Origin: Embiotoca jacksoni
Lineage: Eukaryota > Chordata > Actinopteri > Embiotocidae
Length of the DNA: 64,000 nt
Assembly (NCBI GenBank): GCA_022577435.1
Contig: JAKOON010000017.1
Coordinates: forward strand, 248,001 to 312,000
Direction: 5' to 3'
Numbering within the stretch: position 1 is the first letter of the stretch; each line of letters starts with the position of its first letter. Positions 63,401 through 64,000 of the stretch are shown here, piece by piece. The position numbers and the translations under genes are program-made. The notes beneath the pieces were generated by a model. It was not told the DNA's origin. It searched no databases and worked only from the letters and a program-made list of their open reading frames with translations.

Positions 63401-64000
63401 TTGAAAAATAAATGAGTACTGCTTTCCCAGATATAGATATGACTTAGAGAACCATGGGGCTCAAAGTTACAAATAAAATTGCACAGAATTTTGCAGTTTG
63501 CTAATTTTAAGTTCACATAAATACTGCATATTTTCTTGAATCTGCGTTAATTATTGCAAACACAACATTGCAATTTTCTGGAATGACTGATAAGCATTTG
63601 TAGCATTTGTCTTTTTGCATGCGTTTTCCTTCTTTATATATTTTCATATATATTGCAGTTCTAGATTTCAAGTGGGTTTTCTTAACATTTGTCCTTTGAC
63701 TCTTGTACATTATTTTGTCTTAGGGGTCACCCTATTGTGGACTCTTAGTCATCATAAATGACTGAAACAATTAATCTACTATCAATATTGTAGCTAATTA
63801 TTTCTATAATAACTTATTGGCTAATCAGCTAATGATTTAAGCTTTAAATATAAATACCATGAGAAGTAGGATTACAAGCTAATCAAACCAGATTCAAAAT
63901 AATGTCATTTTCTGAAGCCCATTCACTCCCATTTCTGAGACGTGGCACAATTCATTTTTCAAGGCTTGCACAGTTAAAGCAAACAGACAGACTCGTGCAT

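Larger units (their letters stand above)
55968..64000 (+). other. Start of pex5l intron 1
   Basis: Follows the GTAAG donor of exon 1a and runs to the window end. I searched by eye for the next human exons (those encoding the EQGYGKLSSDEDLE and LVNEQQESRPLL stretches) and did not see them, so they probably lie further right. The interval contains CRE motifs (56486, 57449), a small ORF with good start context (56601), an A tract at 61877-61890 and a 21-base palindrome at 60258-60278. Other open frames (60775-61074, 62517-62936) have no recognisable family. Confidence 0.6.

Overview
This looks like a stretch of a teleost fish nuclear genome, probably a spiny-rayed (percomorph-type) fish. The DNA is AT-rich with long CA/TG microsatellites, palindromic MITEs and worn LINE/LTR fragments typical of ray-finned fish, compact vertebrate-type splice sites, and vertebrate-specific gene families. 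No bacterial or viral gene organisation is present.

Left part (1-21.5 kb): three leucine-rich-repeat (LRR) membrane-protein genes lie head to tail on the + strand. They are gp5 (platelet glycoprotein V, 2280-4389), lrrc15 (13357-15069) and a carboxypeptidase-N-subunit-2-like gene (18684-21128). Human 3q29 carries GP5-LRRC15-CPN2 in the same order and orientation, with ATP13A3 on the GP5 side, so the polyadenylation signal at the left edge may end atp13a3. The coding regions are almost single-exon, but each has a plausible upstream exon. For gp5 that exon carries the true start codon (2280) and part of the signal peptide. The third gene is the most unusual: its LRR domain is CPN2-like, but unlike the secreted mammalian CPN2 it continues into a roughly 280-residue threonine-rich mucin stalk built from a 30-31-residue tandem repeat, then a transmembrane helix and a short basic tail. 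This is the architecture of platelet GPIb-alpha. GATA and ETS motifs lie just upstream of both gp5 and this gene, which fits thrombocyte expression.

Middle part (21.5-55.3 kb): a gene-poor region with no convincing protein gene. It holds CA repeats, two LINE 3' ends, an LTR-like block, several teleost interspersed repeats, a mariner-like palindromic element (49.8-50.6 kb), two weak candidate exons and a few segments that look like conserved noncoding DNA.

Right part (55.4-64 kb): the promoter, 5' UTR and first coding exon of pex5l (TRIP8b, the HCN-channel auxiliary subunit) on the + strand. The exon encodes only seven residues, MYQGHLQ, then a GTAAG donor; I recognise it from the human PEX5L start MYQGHMQ. 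A split REST/NRSF (RE1) motif lies in the 5' UTR. The rest of the window is the start of pex5l intron 1, with CRE motifs and a small ORF that might be an alternative first exon.

All calls rest on reading the sequence and on remembered family sequences; no search was run.
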